From an uncultured Bacteroidota bacterium (GTDB lineage Bacteria > Bacteroidota > Bacteroidia > Chitinophagales > Chitinophagaceae), in NCBI GenBank assembly GCA_937928385.1, contig CALEZD010000079.1, positions 1 to 64,000 of the forward strand: a DNA stretch of 64,000 nt, written 5' to 3'. Positions 10,346 through 19,352 of this stretch are shown here, one piece after another (position 1 is the first letter of the stretch; every line of letters begins with the position of its first letter). Made by a program: the position numbers and the translations under genes. The notes under the pieces were generated by a model. It ran no database searches. It was not told where the DNA came from and saw only the letters and a program-made list of their open reading frames with translations.

Positions 10346-11248
10346 ATGAATGTAACCATACTGGGAAATAACTCTGCATTACCGGCATTTGGCCGCAACC
10401 CAACAGCACAGGTGGTATCGGTATATGGTGAGCATCTGTTGATTGATTGCGGCGAAGGCACGCAGGTGCAGATGCAAAAGCACGGTATAAAGTGGAGTAA
10501 GCTGAATCATATATTCATCAGCCACCTGCATGGCGACCATTACTTCGGCTTGCCCGGGCTTATCAACAGTATGAGCTTGCTGGGCAGGCAGGCGGACTTG
10601 CACCTGTACGCCCCTGCACCCATCATGCCCATGTTGCAAAATATACTCGATTGGGCCGATACGGTACTGACTTACCGGTTGCACTTTCACCCCATGCCGG
10701 AGGGAAACGAATTATTGGTAGAAACTGATAATTTCAAAGTCACCTGCTTCCCTGTAGAGCACCGCATCGCCTGCCATGGTTTTTTGGTAGAAAGCAAAAC
10801 CCGGGGAAGGAAAATTTTGCCCGCACAGTGCCGCGATTATGAGATACCCCGCTATTATTATGATAAGTTGAAGCAAGGAGAAGACTACGAGCACAAAGAC
10901 GGTACGATTATTAAAAATGAATGGGTAACTACCGAAGGCCCTGAAGTGAAGAAATACGCTTTTTGCGCAGACACCCTGTTTACGGATTCTTTTATACCTT
11001 ATATACAGGGTGTGGATACCATTTACCACGAAACCACCTACCTGCATGAAGATGCTGAGAAAGCCAAAGCGCGCTACCACAGTACACCCGTGCAGGCGGC
11101 TGAAGTGGCTAAAATGGCCGGCGCCAAACAGTTGCTTATAGGCCATTTCTCATCCAAGTACCGCGAGTTAGCCCCCTTTCGTGAACAGGCTATGACAGTG
11201 TTCCCTAATACCCTGGTAGCAATAGAGGGGAATTGTTATGATATATAA
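10346..11248 (+). CDS. rnz: Ribonuclease Z (tRNA 3' endonuclease)
   Basis: 300 residues, typical for the short-form enzyme. Metallo-beta-lactamase fold with the zinc signature HLHGDH at residues 60-65, further ligands in PVEHRIACHG, FCADT and the late IGHFSSKY, and the HEAT/HST region (HETTYL, HSTPVQAAEVA). It removes 3' trailers from tRNA precursors. It follows the STAS gene and is followed about 60 bases on by the FkbM methyltransferase. Confidence 0.95.
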   Translation: MNVTILGNNSALPAFGRNPTAQVVSVYGEHLLIDCGEGTQVQMQKHGIKWSKLNHIFISHLHGDHYFGLPGLINSMSLLGRQADLHLYAPAPIMPMLQNILDWADTVLTYRLHFHPMPEGNELLVETDNFKVTCFPVEHRIACHGFLVESKTRGRKILPAQCRDYEIPRYYYDKLKQGEDYEHKDGTIIKNEWVTTEGPEVKKYAFCADTLFTDSFIPYIQGVDTIYHETTYLHEDAEKAKARYHSTPVQAAEVAKMAGAKQLLIGHFSSKYRELAPFREQAMTVFPNTLVAIEGNCYDI

Positions 11249-11262
11249 GACATAACCGGGAG

Positions 11263-11293
11263 TTAGGTCACTACTATAAAAATGATACTTTTG
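11263..11293 (+). promoter_or_regulatory. Candidate promoter for the FkbM gene
   Basis: TACTTTTG at 11286-11293 fits TAnnTTTG; 19 bases upstream is TTAG (11263-11266), a weak -33. Predicted start about 11300, 13 bases before the ATG. Confidence 0.4.
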
Positions 11294-11312
11294 ACGCCGA
11301 TATATAGCCAGG

Positions 11313-12032
11313 ATGAAACAACTGTTGAAAAGAATACTGAAATCTATACCTATAGACTTTACTAAAAACCAGCAATATGACAGCCAGACCAAAAAGGTGA
11401 TAGCTGAAGCGTGCGGTAAAGATAGTTGCTGTATAGACATAGGCGCGCACAAGGGCGAAGTGCTGGATATAATGCTGAAGCGTGCCCCCGGAGGCATACA
11501 TTATGCTTTTGAACCTATTCCGGATATGTACGAAGCGTTGGTTAAAAAATACACCGGGAACACTCATTGCAACATAAATAGCTATGCACTCAGCAATCAA
11601 AAGGGCACTGCTACTTTCAACTATGTGGTGTCCAATCCATCCTATAGCGGGCTGATAAAACGTAAATACGACAGGCCTAATGAACAGGATACTACAATTG
11701 AAGTACAGACCGAACTGCTGGACGATATACTGCCTGCAGGCTACAAGCCTGATTTGATAAAAATAGATGTGGAAGGCGGGGAACTGCTGGTGCTGGAAGG
11801 GGCTGTAAATACTTTAAAAACACACAAGCCGGTTGTTATATTCGAACACGGCCTGGGTGCGTCCGACTTTTATGGTTCCACCCCTGAGAAAGTGTATGAG
11901 CTTTTTGCCTCCTGCACCATGCGTGTATCCACCATGCAACGCTGGCTGAATAACCGCCCGTCACTGCGCAAAGAAGAATTTGCAGCACATTATTACCAAA
12001 AGAAGGATTATTATTTTATCGCCTATCCCTGA
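11313..12032 (+). CDS. FkbM family methyltransferase
   Basis: 239 residues. SAM-binding motif I is CCIDIGAHKGE at about 39-49, followed by HYAFEPIPDMYEAL (acidic residue for ribose binding), and the family's late DLIKIDVEGGELLVLEGA. FkbM-type enzymes are O-methyltransferases, often acting on sugars of glycans or polyketides. It stands alone, 3.5 kb before other glycan genes (flippase and glycosyltransferase), so a role in glycan methylation is only an inference. Confidence 0.85.
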   Translation: MKQLLKRILKSIPIDFTKNQQYDSQTKKVIAEACGKDSCCIDIGAHKGEVLDIMLKRAPGGIHYAFEPIPDMYEALVKKYTGNTHCNINSYALSNQKGTATFNYVVSNPSYSGLIKRKYDRPNEQDTTIEVQTELLDDILPAGYKPDLIKIDVEGGELLVLEGAVNTLKTHKPVVIFEHGLGASDFYGSTPEKVYELFASCTMRVSTMQRWLNNRPSLRKEEFAAHYYQKKDYYFIAYP

Positions 12033-12105
12033 TATTTACTGCGAACCAGGCTGGCCAGCAGCCGCAGTTGCCTCTGTAGTGAGGAAATATTGCAACCACC
12101 AAAAA

Positions 12106-12138
12106 AAAGCAGCCCCTGCTTGTGGCTGGGACTGCTTT
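12106..12138. terminator. Bidirectional terminator hairpin
   Basis: AAAGCAGCCC (12106-12115) pairs with GGGACTGCTTT (12128-12138) with one bulged A, between the convergent FkbM and Nfu genes. The A-rich run at 12101-12108 would be a U tract for the minus-strand Nfu transcript. Confidence 0.65.
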
Positions 12139-12157
12139 ATACTAACCACTAAAAATA

Positions 12158-12748
12158 TTATTCTGATTCGGCTACTACTTCTTTCACCTCGGGTATCATG
12201 CGTTTCATCATGCCTTCAATGCCAGCTTTCAGCGTAATCATAGAAGAAGGGCAGCCTGAGCAAGAGCCCTGCATCATGAGTTTCACCACACCGGCGTCGT
12301 AGCCCTTGAAGCTGATAGCACCGCCATCCATTTCCACGGCAGGTTTTACGTAGTTTTCCAGCAGTTCTTTGATGCGCTTCACCACATCGGTATCATCTTC
12401 ATTTATCGTATTGCTTTCTTCTTTTTTCACCACCTGGTCTTCGTTCAACACCACTTTGCCCTCTTCCAGGTATTGCTTCAAAAACTCGCGTACAGACGGA
12501 ATGACTTCTTCCCACTGAGTATCGGGTGTTTTGGTCAACGTTACAAAGTTGCTGGCTATAAACACACCGCGTATAAAAGGAAATGCAAATAATTCTTTAG
12601 CCAGGGGCGAAGGTGCCGCACTGGTCTCATCAGGAAAGTCGATGCTTTTGCCTGGATACAACAGCTTGTTGGCTACAAACTTCATTGTCTCCGGGTTAGG
12701 AGTCATTTCCGTATAAATGCTCACGATGGTATTTCCTGTTTTCAACAT
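12158..12748 (-). CDS. Nfu/NifU-type Fe-S cluster scaffold
   Basis: 196 residues in two parts: an N-terminal Nfu-N (Scaffold) domain (TEMTPNPETMKFVANKLL, SPLAKELFAFPFIRGVFIASNFVTLTK) and a C-terminal NifU domain with AVEMDGGAISF and the cluster-binding CxxC, GSCSGCPSS with Cys 163 and Cys 166. It carries 4Fe-4S clusters to target enzymes in the cytoplasm. Monocistronic with a good promoter match upstream. Confidence 0.93.
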   Translation of the reverse strand: MLKTGNTIVSIYTEMTPNPETMKFVANKLLYPGKSIDFPDETSAAPSPLAKELFAFPFIRGVFIASNFVTLTKTPDTQWEEVIPSVREFLKQYLEEGKVVLNEDQVVKKEESNTINEDDTDVVKRIKELLENYVKPAVEMDGGAISFKGYDAGVVKLMMQGSCSGCPSSMITLKAGIEGMMKRMIPEVKEVVAESE

Positions 12749-12768
12749 TATTCAATCAGTTTTGTTAG

Positions 12769-12799
12769 CAAAAATAGACAATTAACCGCCCACCACCAA
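12769..12799 (-). promoter_or_regulatory. Candidate promoter for the Nfu gene
   Basis: On the minus strand TTG (12799-12797), then 20 bases, then TATTTTTG (12776-12769), a good match to the TTTG-N19/20-TAnnTTTG pattern; the ATG is about 20 bases downstream at 12748. Confidence 0.5.
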
Positions 12800-12860
12800 T
12801 CAAAAGCCCATATACGGCTATAATACAAATGCATTATTCAGAGATAAAAATTTACATGTT

Positions 12861-13055
12861 ATGAAAAATTCAATATTGATTTTCAGCTTAGCTATTATTT
12901 GTTGTGGTACAAGTTCCTGTTCTTCAACCAGGGATACGAAAAAGGCTGACCCCAGGGCTCAGAGGTATATACCGGAAAGGCATAAAAACCAGGATGAAGA
13001 CGCTAACGCACCGGGACACCAGAAAGATGAAGTAAGGGAGGAGCATGCAAAGTAG
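12861..13055 (+). CDS. Small lipoprotein
   Basis: 64 residues. A hydrophobic leader (MKNSILIFSLAIICCGTSSCSS) holds several cysteines that could be the lipidated one (residues 14, 15 or 20); the rest is short, charged and disordered-looking (KADPRAQRYIPERHKNQDED). Unknown function. Small lipoproteins of this kind are common in Bacteroidota. Confidence 0.6.
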   Translation: MKNSILIFSLAIICCGTSSCSSTRDTKKADPRAQRYIPERHKNQDEDANAPGHQKDEVREEHAK

Positions 13056-13172
13056 GGCTTTAACATAGTTTTTTAAAACTATTAGCCTTATGCTGTGTTG
13101 TATCAAGTGTAAAGTTCTTAAAACGTAAGCAAGGGCAATAAGAACATATTGTTAACCAAAAATTGATAAGTT

Positions 13173-13784
13173 ATGAGAACGAAAATAGTAATGCTGGCAC
13201 TGGGCCTGGGATTTTTACTGCCTGGTGCATACGCACAGAAAAGTAAATACGACATTAATTACCCTGTATGTAAAGCGGGTGGTGATTATGTAGTATGTGA
13301 TAAAGATGATGCAATGCGTAGCGCACAGCATTTGTCTTCAGGCAGGAATGTTCCTGCAAAGGGATATACAGAGCCTGACTGCAAAACTACCGTAGTGTAT
13401 GTGAACAAGAGCAACCAGGCAAACGAAGCCCTGACAGTTACCTACGAAATGCCTAATGACGAGCATGCCATATTGGAACCCGAATGTACGGCAGCGTTGG
13501 CGTACCCTACCAGCACTACACAATATGGTAAGAACCCCAAAGTGTGTGACAATACGGTGGTGTGTCTGAAACATCAGAAAAAAGACATCAAGCCCGTAGC
13601 CGTGGTAAGTGCTAAGAAGAATCCCCGCATTACCGCTACTTACGACATGCCCGGCGATTTATATGCCGGTGAGGAAGTAATGTCTAACGATGGGGTAGAA
13701 AAAAACAGAAAACGTAATATTAATTACCTGGATTTTGGCCCTTCAAAGGTGCCTAATGATGGGGGCTTAGCTACCAGGTACTAA
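13173..13784 (+). CDS. Secreted protein with two internal repeats, unknown function
   Basis: 203 residues with a signal peptide (MRTKIVMLALGLGFLLPGAYAQ). The mature part shows two related units: CKTTVVYVNKSN...LTVTYEMPNDEHA and CDNTVVCLKHQK...ITATYDMPGDLYA, each starting with Cys-x-x-TVV and ending in T-x-TY-x-MP-x-D. Six cysteines suggest disulphides in the periplasm or outside. I recognise no family. A strong terminator follows directly. Confidence 0.65.
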   Translation: MRTKIVMLALGLGFLLPGAYAQKSKYDINYPVCKAGGDYVVCDKDDAMRSAQHLSSGRNVPAKGYTEPDCKTTVVYVNKSNQANEALTVTYEMPNDEHAILEPECTAALAYPTSTTQYGKNPKVCDNTVVCLKHQKKDIKPVAVVSAKKNPRITATYDMPGDLYAGEEVMSNDGVEKNRKRNINYLDFGPSKVPNDGGLATRY

Positions 13785-13808
13785 CAAGTGCCGTGTAGGC
13801 CAAGCAGG

Positions 13809-13837
13809 AAAAGTGCCGCTATTATAGCGGCACTTTT
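13809..13837. terminator. Intrinsic terminator
   Basis: Perfect 12-bp stem, AAAAGTGCCGCT (13809-13820) and AGCGGCACTTTT (13826-13837), 5-base loop, ending in a T run (TTTTATTATT) after the plus-strand gene 13173-13784. Confidence 0.85.
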
Positions 13838-13892
13838 ATTATTACGGCAACATAGCCCCCCGTTTAATTGTTAAATAGGTAGTAACAGAAAG

Positions 13893-14831
13893 ATGAGCGC
13901 ACTGAAATATTATTGGCGTATGCTGAAGGAAACAGCAAATGAGTTTGTAGATGACAACGTTACCAAGCTCAGCGCATCTCTTGCATATTATACGGCGTTT
14001 TCATTAGGCCCCTTGCTGCTGGTTGTTATTTCCGTCACGGGGCTTTTCTTCGAAACAAACGATGTGATGTGGAGTGTGTATTGGCAAATGGAGGACCTGG
14101 TAGGAAAATCCAGCGCCGATCAGTTGTTTACTATCATTCAGCAACTGCGCGACCAGAACGCAAAGACATTCAGCATCATTGGCATAGGTATATTGATATT
14201 CGGCGCTACTACCGTATTTGCAGATATACAGGATTCCATCAACTATATATGGTCTATTAAAGCAAAGCCACAACGTGGCTGGCTGAAATATCTTCAAAAC
14301 AGGCTTTTGTCCTTCTCGCTGGTGCTGGGCATTGCCTTCCTGCTCATCGTATCATTGTTCGTCAGCTCGCTTACCGATATATTGTCCAAAAGCTTGTTTC
14401 GCACTTTGCAAGACGACTTGGTGGTACTCATTCAAATATTCAACCTGCTGTTTAATTTTGTTATTATTACACTGTTGTTCGCCTCTATATACAAATTCTT
14501 ACCCGATGCCATTATCAGGTGGAAGGATGCACTACGCGGGGCATTTTTTACGGGACTGTTATTTATGCTGGGCAAATACCTCATCGGCCTGTACATATCA
14601 TCGTCTGAAATGGACAATACCTACGGAGCGGCTGCATCTATTATTATCATTTTGTCCTGGGTATACTATACGGCTATCATTTTGTACTTCGGAGCGGAGT
14701 TTACAAAAGTATATGCCATGAGGGCGGGGGGCAAAATACAACTGAAGGGCAGTGCTGTGTTTATAGTAAAAAATGAATCGGAACTACTGCCTAAAGACGA
14801 AGCGGCAAACCTGGAAAAACTAAAGAAATAA
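13893..14831 (+). CDS. YihY/BrkB family inner-membrane protein
   Basis: 312 residues with about six membrane helices. Family hallmarks: LSASLAYYTAFSLGPLLLVV near residues 27-46, the DLLVLIQIFNLLFNFVIITLLFASIYKFLPD segment, WKDALRGAFFTGLLFMLGKYLIGLYI and YGAAASIIIILSWVYYTAIILYFGAEFTKVYA. Once called RNase BN in error; the true function is unknown (transport has been suggested). Its stop is only 7 bases from the stop of the convergent flippase gene, and I see no terminator between them. Confidence 0.92.
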   Translation: MSALKYYWRMLKETANEFVDDNVTKLSASLAYYTAFSLGPLLLVVISVTGLFFETNDVMWSVYWQMEDLVGKSSADQLFTIIQQLRDQNAKTFSIIGIGILIFGATTVFADIQDSINYIWSIKAKPQRGWLKYLQNRLLSFSLVLGIAFLLIVSLFVSSLTDILSKSLFRTLQDDLVVLIQIFNLLFNFVIITLLFASIYKFLPDAIIRWKDALRGAFFTGLLFMLGKYLIGLYISSSEMDNTYGAAASIIIILSWVYYTAIILYFGAEFTKVYAMRAGGKIQLKGSAVFIVKNESELLPKDEAANLEKLKK

Positions 14832-14838
14832 TAAAGCG

Positions 14839-16278
14839 CTACTTCGTCATCAGGGCTCTAACCGATGCCAGCGATACAAACCTGAACAGGAATATCAGCA
14901 CCAACCCAAATAACGCATACAGCAGCATGGCATACAGCCAGTTAATCTGCAATAGTGTACAGGAATAACCCGCAGCACCCAACAGCAGCACATAACCTAT
15001 ATGCGCAGCTACCAGCTTTATCCCCTTATCCAGTTGCAACTTCTTGCCTGAGAAAAATATATACATAAAGGCCAGGGTAGTTTGTGTAATGAAAGCCACC
15101 TGCGCCGCACCCAGGGCCTGTCGCTCAGGTATCAGCCACAGGTTCAGCGATAGGTTGATAACTACACCTGCTATGGCTACTTTGTTCAATAAAATAAGAT
15201 TGCCATTGGCGGTGAGCAGGGTAGAGTAGATGTACATGATGCAATAGGCCGGAAAACAAGCCATCAGCCATGCGAATACCTGTCCGCTGTATACATTCAT
15301 ATCTGTGTAGAGCCATTGCATAATATCGGTGCCGAAGAACACTGCTGCGCCTGTAGCTATAAAAGCAAGAGGCAGCAAGATGTTAACAGATAACCTGACG
15401 ATGGGTTGAATGTCCTGTTTTTGCGATAGCAGCCGCCCGAACATGGGCAATAGCATGCCAGAAAACAAAATGCCGAACATATTGCCTACATCCAGCAGGC
15501 GATAGCCGGCAGCATATATTCCCGCAAAGTTTTTACTATCCGGCCCGCTGATGCGCTCTATCAGTATCGTATCGGCCCGCGTATGTACTGCCATCAGGAA
15601 CACAAGCGTGGCGTAGGGAATGCTTTTCCTGATGATAGCGCCCACCTGCTTTATGTTGAGCGACGGGGTGAAGGACACCGAAGCCATCCGGCGCATGATG
15701 TACAATGCCAGTACTATAGCCACCGCATAACAGGCTATCTGCGCCAGTATAAACCATTCAATCTTAAACTCCGGCATTCCGGGCCAAAACAGCAGCACAC
15801 TGCACAAGGCTATCATCAGCAACCTGTCTGTGACAGACAGAAGGGCATCGAGCCTGAACTTGTGCAGGGCCGATACATTGCTGCGCAGGAAGAGCATCAG
15901 AGAGTTGAGCGACTGTATGGCGATAATACCCCCCAGCAGCAGCATTTCCGCATTAGTAAAGCCAATGGCCCACCCGGCCACAAATACTACCACTGCATAA
16001 GCCACCACCAGCACCAGCCTGGCCGACAGCATTGCAGGAAACAAACTGCGCAACTTGCCCGGAGAGCCCGATATAATATGTGTATTATAATATGTAAGCC
16101 CAAAATCGAGGATAATATTGAATATCAGCCCCAGGTTGACCAATGCCTGGTAGGTACCATAACCTGCATGGCCCACCCTATTCTGCACCGTCCTGTCTAT
16201 GAGGAACACCCACAGGGGCTTCACCAGCAGGTTGACGGCTATTACAAACAAGAGGTTTTTTACAAAAAATCGGCGCAT
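14839..16278 (-). CDS. MOP-family polysaccharide flippase (Wzx-like)
   Basis: 479 residues with some 12-14 hydrophobic helices, beginning with RRFFVKNLLFVIAVNLLVKP and RVGHAGYGTYQALVNLGLIFN, the pattern of oligosaccharide flippases (MATE/MOP superfamily). Such proteins move lipid-linked glycan units across the inner membrane. It is apart from the main polysaccharide operon and divergent from the glycosyltransferase at 16334 (55 bases between starts), so the two may work on one glycan. It is the first of three flippases in the window. Confidence 0.85.
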   Translation of the reverse strand: MRRFFVKNLLFVIAVNLLVKPLWVFLIDRTVQNRVGHAGYGTYQALVNLGLIFNIILDFGLTYYNTHIISGSPGKLRSLFPAMLSARLVLVVAYAVVVFVAGWAIGFTNAEMLLLGGIIAIQSLNSLMLFLRSNVSALHKFRLDALLSVTDRLLMIALCSVLLFWPGMPEFKIEWFILAQIACYAVAIVLALYIMRRMASVSFTPSLNIKQVGAIIRKSIPYATLVFLMAVHTRADTILIERISGPDSKNFAGIYAAGYRLLDVGNMFGILFSGMLLPMFGRLLSQKQDIQPIVRLSVNILLPLAFIATGAAVFFGTDIMQWLYTDMNVYSGQVFAWLMACFPAYCIMYIYSTLLTANGNLILLNKVAIAGVVINLSLNLWLIPERQALGAAQVAFITQTTLAFMYIFFSGKKLQLDKGIKLVAAHIGYVLLLGAAGYSCTLLQINWLYAMLLYALFGLVLIFLFRFVSLASVRALMTK

Positions 16279-16292
16279 CCGGCTATTATTGG

Positions 16293-16322
16293 TTGGCTGT
16301 GTTGGGTAAAATTATATTTTTG
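16293..16322 (+). promoter_or_regulatory. Promoter for the GT4 gene
   Basis: TTG (16293-16295), 19 bases, then TATTTTTG (16315-16322): among the best matches in the window to the Bacteroidota promoter pattern. The start would fall near 16328, leaving a leader of only about 6 bases before the ATG at 16334. Confidence 0.55.
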
Positions 16323-16333
16323 TCGCCATTACT

Positions 16334-17458
16334 ATGCGTATAGGTGTTAATACCAGGCTTTTATTGAAAGGAAAGTTGGAAGGAATAGGATGGTTTACCT
16401 ACCAGACATTAGAAAGGATGGTACATCAGCATCCTGAGCACGACTTTTTCTTTTTTTTCGACCGCCCCTACGATGAATCCTTTGTGTTTTCATCTAACGT
16501 GACCCCTATAGTAATACCCCCGCAGGCAAGACACCCTGTATTGTTCACGCTTTGGTTCGACTGGACACTGCCTTATGTACTGAGGAAGTATAAAATAGAC
16601 GTATTCCTGTCGCCCGACGGATATTGCTCGCTACGCACACAAGTGCCCACCTGCCTGGTTATTCACGACCTGGCTTTTGAGCATTACCCCGAACATTTCA
16701 AGCTGAGCCACAAATACTACTGGAAGTTTTTCCAGCCCCGCTTTGCGCGCAAAGCCAAGCGCATAGTTACGGTATCCGAATATTCCAAGCTGGATATCAT
16801 CAGCCACTATGGCATAGATGCCGCCAAAATAGATGTGGCCTGCAACGGTGCGCACGAAGCATACCGCCCCCTGCGCTGGGATGAGAAAGAAGCCGTGAAA
16901 AAGAAGTATGCCGATGGCTGCGAATATTTTGTATTTGCCGGCGCGCTGCACCCTCGCAAGAATATCGTGAACCTGCTGAAGGCTTTTGTGGCCTTTAAGA
17001 AAATGCAGCGTAGCGATATGAAGCTGGTGATAGTAGGCCGCCTGGCGTGGAAGTATGACGAGGTGCTGGAAATGAAAGAGAACATGCCCTATAAAGATGA
17101 TGTGAAATGGGTGGGTTATATGAACGTGGATGAGCTGAGCCAGGTAACCGGTGGCGCGTATGCTATGGTGTACCCTTCCTACTTCGAGGGCTTTGGCATA
17201 CCCATACTCGAGGCGCTGAAGTGTGACGTGCCTGCCATCGTCGGCCATACATCATCTATGCCCGAGGTAGCGGGAGAGGCCGGACTGCTGGTGGACCCCA
17301 CAAACGTGGATGATATAGCCGCAAAAATGGAGCAGCTCTATAAAGACGAGAACCTCCGTGCCAAACTGATAGCTGCTGCCCCTGCACAGGTAAAAAAATT
17401 CACCTGGGAAAAAGCCGCTGATGTGCTTTGGGATAATATTGTAAGGTGTTTGAAGTGA
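16334..17458 (+). CDS. Glycosyltransferase family 4 (GT-B)
   Basis: 374 residues, a full GT-B enzyme. N-terminal acceptor half starts RIGVNTRLLLKGKLEGIGWF; the donor half has FVFAGALHPRKNIVNLLKAF, the E-x7-E motif EGFGIPILE, and PEVAGEAGLLVDPTN, all typical of GT4 mannosyltransferase-like enzymes that use NDP-sugars in the cytoplasm. Divergent from the flippase at 14839-16278. The sugar and acceptor cannot be told from sequence. Confidence 0.9.
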   Translation: MRIGVNTRLLLKGKLEGIGWFTYQTLERMVHQHPEHDFFFFFDRPYDESFVFSSNVTPIVIPPQARHPVLFTLWFDWTLPYVLRKYKIDVFLSPDGYCSLRTQVPTCLVIHDLAFEHYPEHFKLSHKYYWKFFQPRFARKAKRIVTVSEYSKLDIISHYGIDAAKIDVACNGAHEAYRPLRWDEKEAVKKKYADGCEYFVFAGALHPRKNIVNLLKAFVAFKKMQRSDMKLVIVGRLAWKYDEVLEMKENMPYKDDVKWVGYMNVDELSQVTGGAYAMVYPSYFEGFGIPILEALKCDVPAIVGHTSSMPEVAGEAGLLVDPTNVDDIAAKMEQLYKDENLRAKLIAAAPAQVKKFTWEKAADVLWDNIVRCLK

Positions 17459-17511
17459 TAAACCGCTTTTAGCTCATTTTTTTCAGGTAGGTTAAGGGAG
17501 TCCCGTACTAG

Positions 17512-18249
17512 TTAATCATCTAATCGTTTCCAATCTCTGTCAAATAAAATTTTCAATTCGTTCTTGAAGTCGAAGGAAAGAATTTCTTTTGGTTCGGATT
17601 CTTTGTCTACTATTATTTCGAAAGCCATTATCTCATCTTTGTCATCAAACGTTTTATTATTATCGCTGTCTTTTTGGGCGGTCAATATTACCTTATCGAG
17701 TGATTTTATGTATTGCCAATTCCGCAAGTTGTAACCGCCAGGCGAAATTTGTCTGAAGTGGTTTCCTTCCTTATCGGAAATGAAAAGATATACCGGGTCT
17801 TGTTGTGTTAGCTTTTTGTCTCTATCATAGTCGTCTATGGTTGCTGTGTAAAATATATAATTGACCTTGAGCTCTGTATGCAATCTATAGTCGTCACCGT
17901 ATTTCAGATGGTGCTCTCTGATTAATATCTTCTTATCAGTTAACAGGTGATATTCATTGGTTTTGCCGTTAAAGAAAATAATATTCCAGTAACTGTTATA
18001 CGGAATTTCCTTGTAAGACGACCTGTCCGAGTATTTTGCCGACTCCCCCGTTGTGAGCGGAAGCATAAGAATTCCTGAACTGTCGATTTCTGTAAAATTG
18101 CTGATTTGAAGATTTATTCTATTCTTTGGGTCATTCAGAATTGTGGTTGAGTCAGTTGTATTGCCGGCTGTTTCCGCGCCGGTTGGTTTATTTTGCTGAC
18201 AGGAAACTAAGAATGAAAACAGCGGTAGTATAAGCAAGTACTTTTTCAA
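17512..18249 (-). CDS. Lipoprotein of unknown function
   Basis: 245 residues; signal peptide MKKYLLILPLFSFLVSCQQ with lipobox LVSC. After a Thr-rich linker come alternating strands with polar loops (DDYDRDKKLTQQDPVYLFISDKEG, KDSDNNKTFDDKDEI); the two D-x-[DN]-x-[DN] stretches resemble calcium-loop or EF-hand-like turns. No family recognised. It lies 28 bases downstream of the CCC-motif gene and may belong to that operon. Confidence 0.7.
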   Translation of the reverse strand: MKKYLLILPLFSFLVSCQQNKPTGAETAGNTTDSTTILNDPKNRINLQISNFTEIDSSGILMLPLTTGESAKYSDRSSYKEIPYNSYWNIIFFNGKTNEYHLLTDKKILIREHHLKYGDDYRLHTELKVNYIFYTATIDDYDRDKKLTQQDPVYLFISDKEGNHFRQISPGGYNLRNWQYIKSLDKVILTAQKDSDNNKTFDDKDEIMAFEIIVDKESEPKEILSFDFKNELKILFDRDWKRLDD

Positions 18250-18277
18250 ATGTCCTCCTTAATTTTAAGATAATAAT

Positions 18278-18655
18278 CTATTTACCCTCTTTTTCCAGGT
18301 TATCTATTGCTTCACGCATAGACTCCATGTCACCCATGTTTTCCCAGCCTATCATGCTTCCGATGTATATAAAATATGCCACACATAGCAAGGAGAATAC
18401 TAAACCTATAATCGCACATATACGGCCGGCATTCAGGTTGTTAAAAGATGCTTTGGTGTACATATAAGGGTTGGTTTTGTACAGTTTTATATCCTTAGCT
18501 GCCAACACTAATGCTATTATGGCCAGAATAGCACCTATCCCCCAACAGCAGCAGGTAATAATGCCTATAATACCTAATACCAATACAGCAGTAGCATTGG
18601 GTAGCGCTACCTGGGGCTGGTTAATATCCTGCTGTGGTTGGGTATAGTCTGTCAT
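18278..18655 (-). CDS. CCC-motif membrane protein
   Basis: 125 residues. After a Pro/Gln-rich N-terminus come a first membrane helix containing GIITCCCWGIGAILAIIALVLA and, after a polar loop (KTNPYMYTKASFNNLNAGR), a second (ICAIIGLVFSLLCVAYFIYI). This is the pattern of the CCC-motif / DUF4190-like small membrane proteins of Bacteroidota. Its start overlaps the stop of the DUF2752 gene by 4 bases, so the two are translationally coupled. Function unknown. Confidence 0.8.
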   Translation of the reverse strand: MTDYTQPQQDINQPQVALPNATAVLVLGIIGIITCCCWGIGAILAIIALVLAAKDIKLYKTNPYMYTKASFNNLNAGRICAIIGLVFSLLCVAYFIYIGSMIGWENMGDMESMREAIDNLEKEGK

Positions 18656-18972
18656 ATCAGTTGATGGTTTAGAATTTTATAAAAATAGTTAACCGCCATT
18701 ACAGCTACTGTAATTATAAACAATATTTTTAGAATATAAGCGCCATGTTTAAAGCTGAATGTCAAATGAAGCAGCAGGAATATCAGTGTAACTAATACAA
18801 ACAGTGTAGGCGGATATAAATTCCAGGATGATGCGATATCCCCCTTAATTAACGCCAGCAAAGAGCGTTGCAACCCACAACCGGGGCAGTCCAGGTAAAA
18901 GAATTTTTTTGACGGGCAGGTGAGTAAATATTGTTCAACCCCACTGATATTTGCAACTGATATTAGCATCAT
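18652..18972 (-). CDS. DUF2752 membrane protein
   Basis: 106 residues. The DUF2752 signature CPGCGLQRSLLALIKGDIASSW lies at about 30-51, followed by two hydrophobic helices (PPTLFVLVTLIFLLLHLTF and ILKILFIITVAVMAVNYFY). Overlaps both neighbours by 4 bases (ATGA), so it is in an operon with the Hpt and CCC-motif genes. Function of the family is unknown. Confidence 0.85.
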   Translation of the reverse strand: MMLISVANISGVEQYLLTCPSKKFFYLDCPGCGLQRSLLALIKGDIASSWNLYPPTLFVLVTLIFLLLHLTFSFKHGAYILKILFIITVAVMAVNYFYKILNHQLI

Positions 18973-19352
18973 GACGCGGCTTTGTTCTTTTCGTATTCGG
19001 CCATCAGCAAGGGGCGTGCCTGCAGGTAGGTAGCTGATATATGCCCGGACAGTTCAGCAATTTCATCTTTACCTGCTGTAGTTCTGGCTTCAGCTATATC
19101 CCTGCCCAAGGTTTCTATTTTCAGTAGCCCCTCGTACATATCCTTTACCTTTACAATACCCGCACTGGATTTTAAAGCATGAGCCTGCTTGTATATAGCA
19201 TCGTAATCAATAGCCTCTTCTGTTAACTGCTGCAAATTGCTTAAGCCATTATCTACAGTATTCAGAAATATTTCCAATAACTCATATTTGTATTTAGGGT
19301 CGCCACCTGATAATTCTTCTAACAAACTAAAATCTACTAATTGCTCCTTCAT
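18969..19352 (-). CDS. Hpt (histidine phosphotransfer) domain protein
   Basis: 127 residues, a single helical-bundle Hpt domain. The phospho-accepting histidine is H58 in QAHALKSSAGIVK. Such proteins relay phosphate between hybrid kinases and response regulators; no kinase or receiver gene is nearby. It is the first gene of the minus-strand group ending at 17512 or 18278. Upstream is an AT-rich divergent intergenic stretch. Confidence 0.85.
   Translation of the reverse strand: MKEQLVDFSLLEELSGGDPKYKYELLEIFLNTVDNGLSNLQQLTEEAIDYDAIYKQAHALKSSAGIVKVKDMYEGLLKIETLGRDIAEARTTAGKDEIAELSGHISATYLQARPLLMAEYEKNKAAS

Noticed and set aside
14832..14838. Looked for a terminator between the convergent YihY and flippase genes
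   Set aside because: Only 7 bases separate the stop codons and no hairpin is visible nearby.
15583..16350. 255-codon plus-strand frame
   Set aside because: Opposite the membrane helices of the flippase gene; His/Gln-rich antisense composition.
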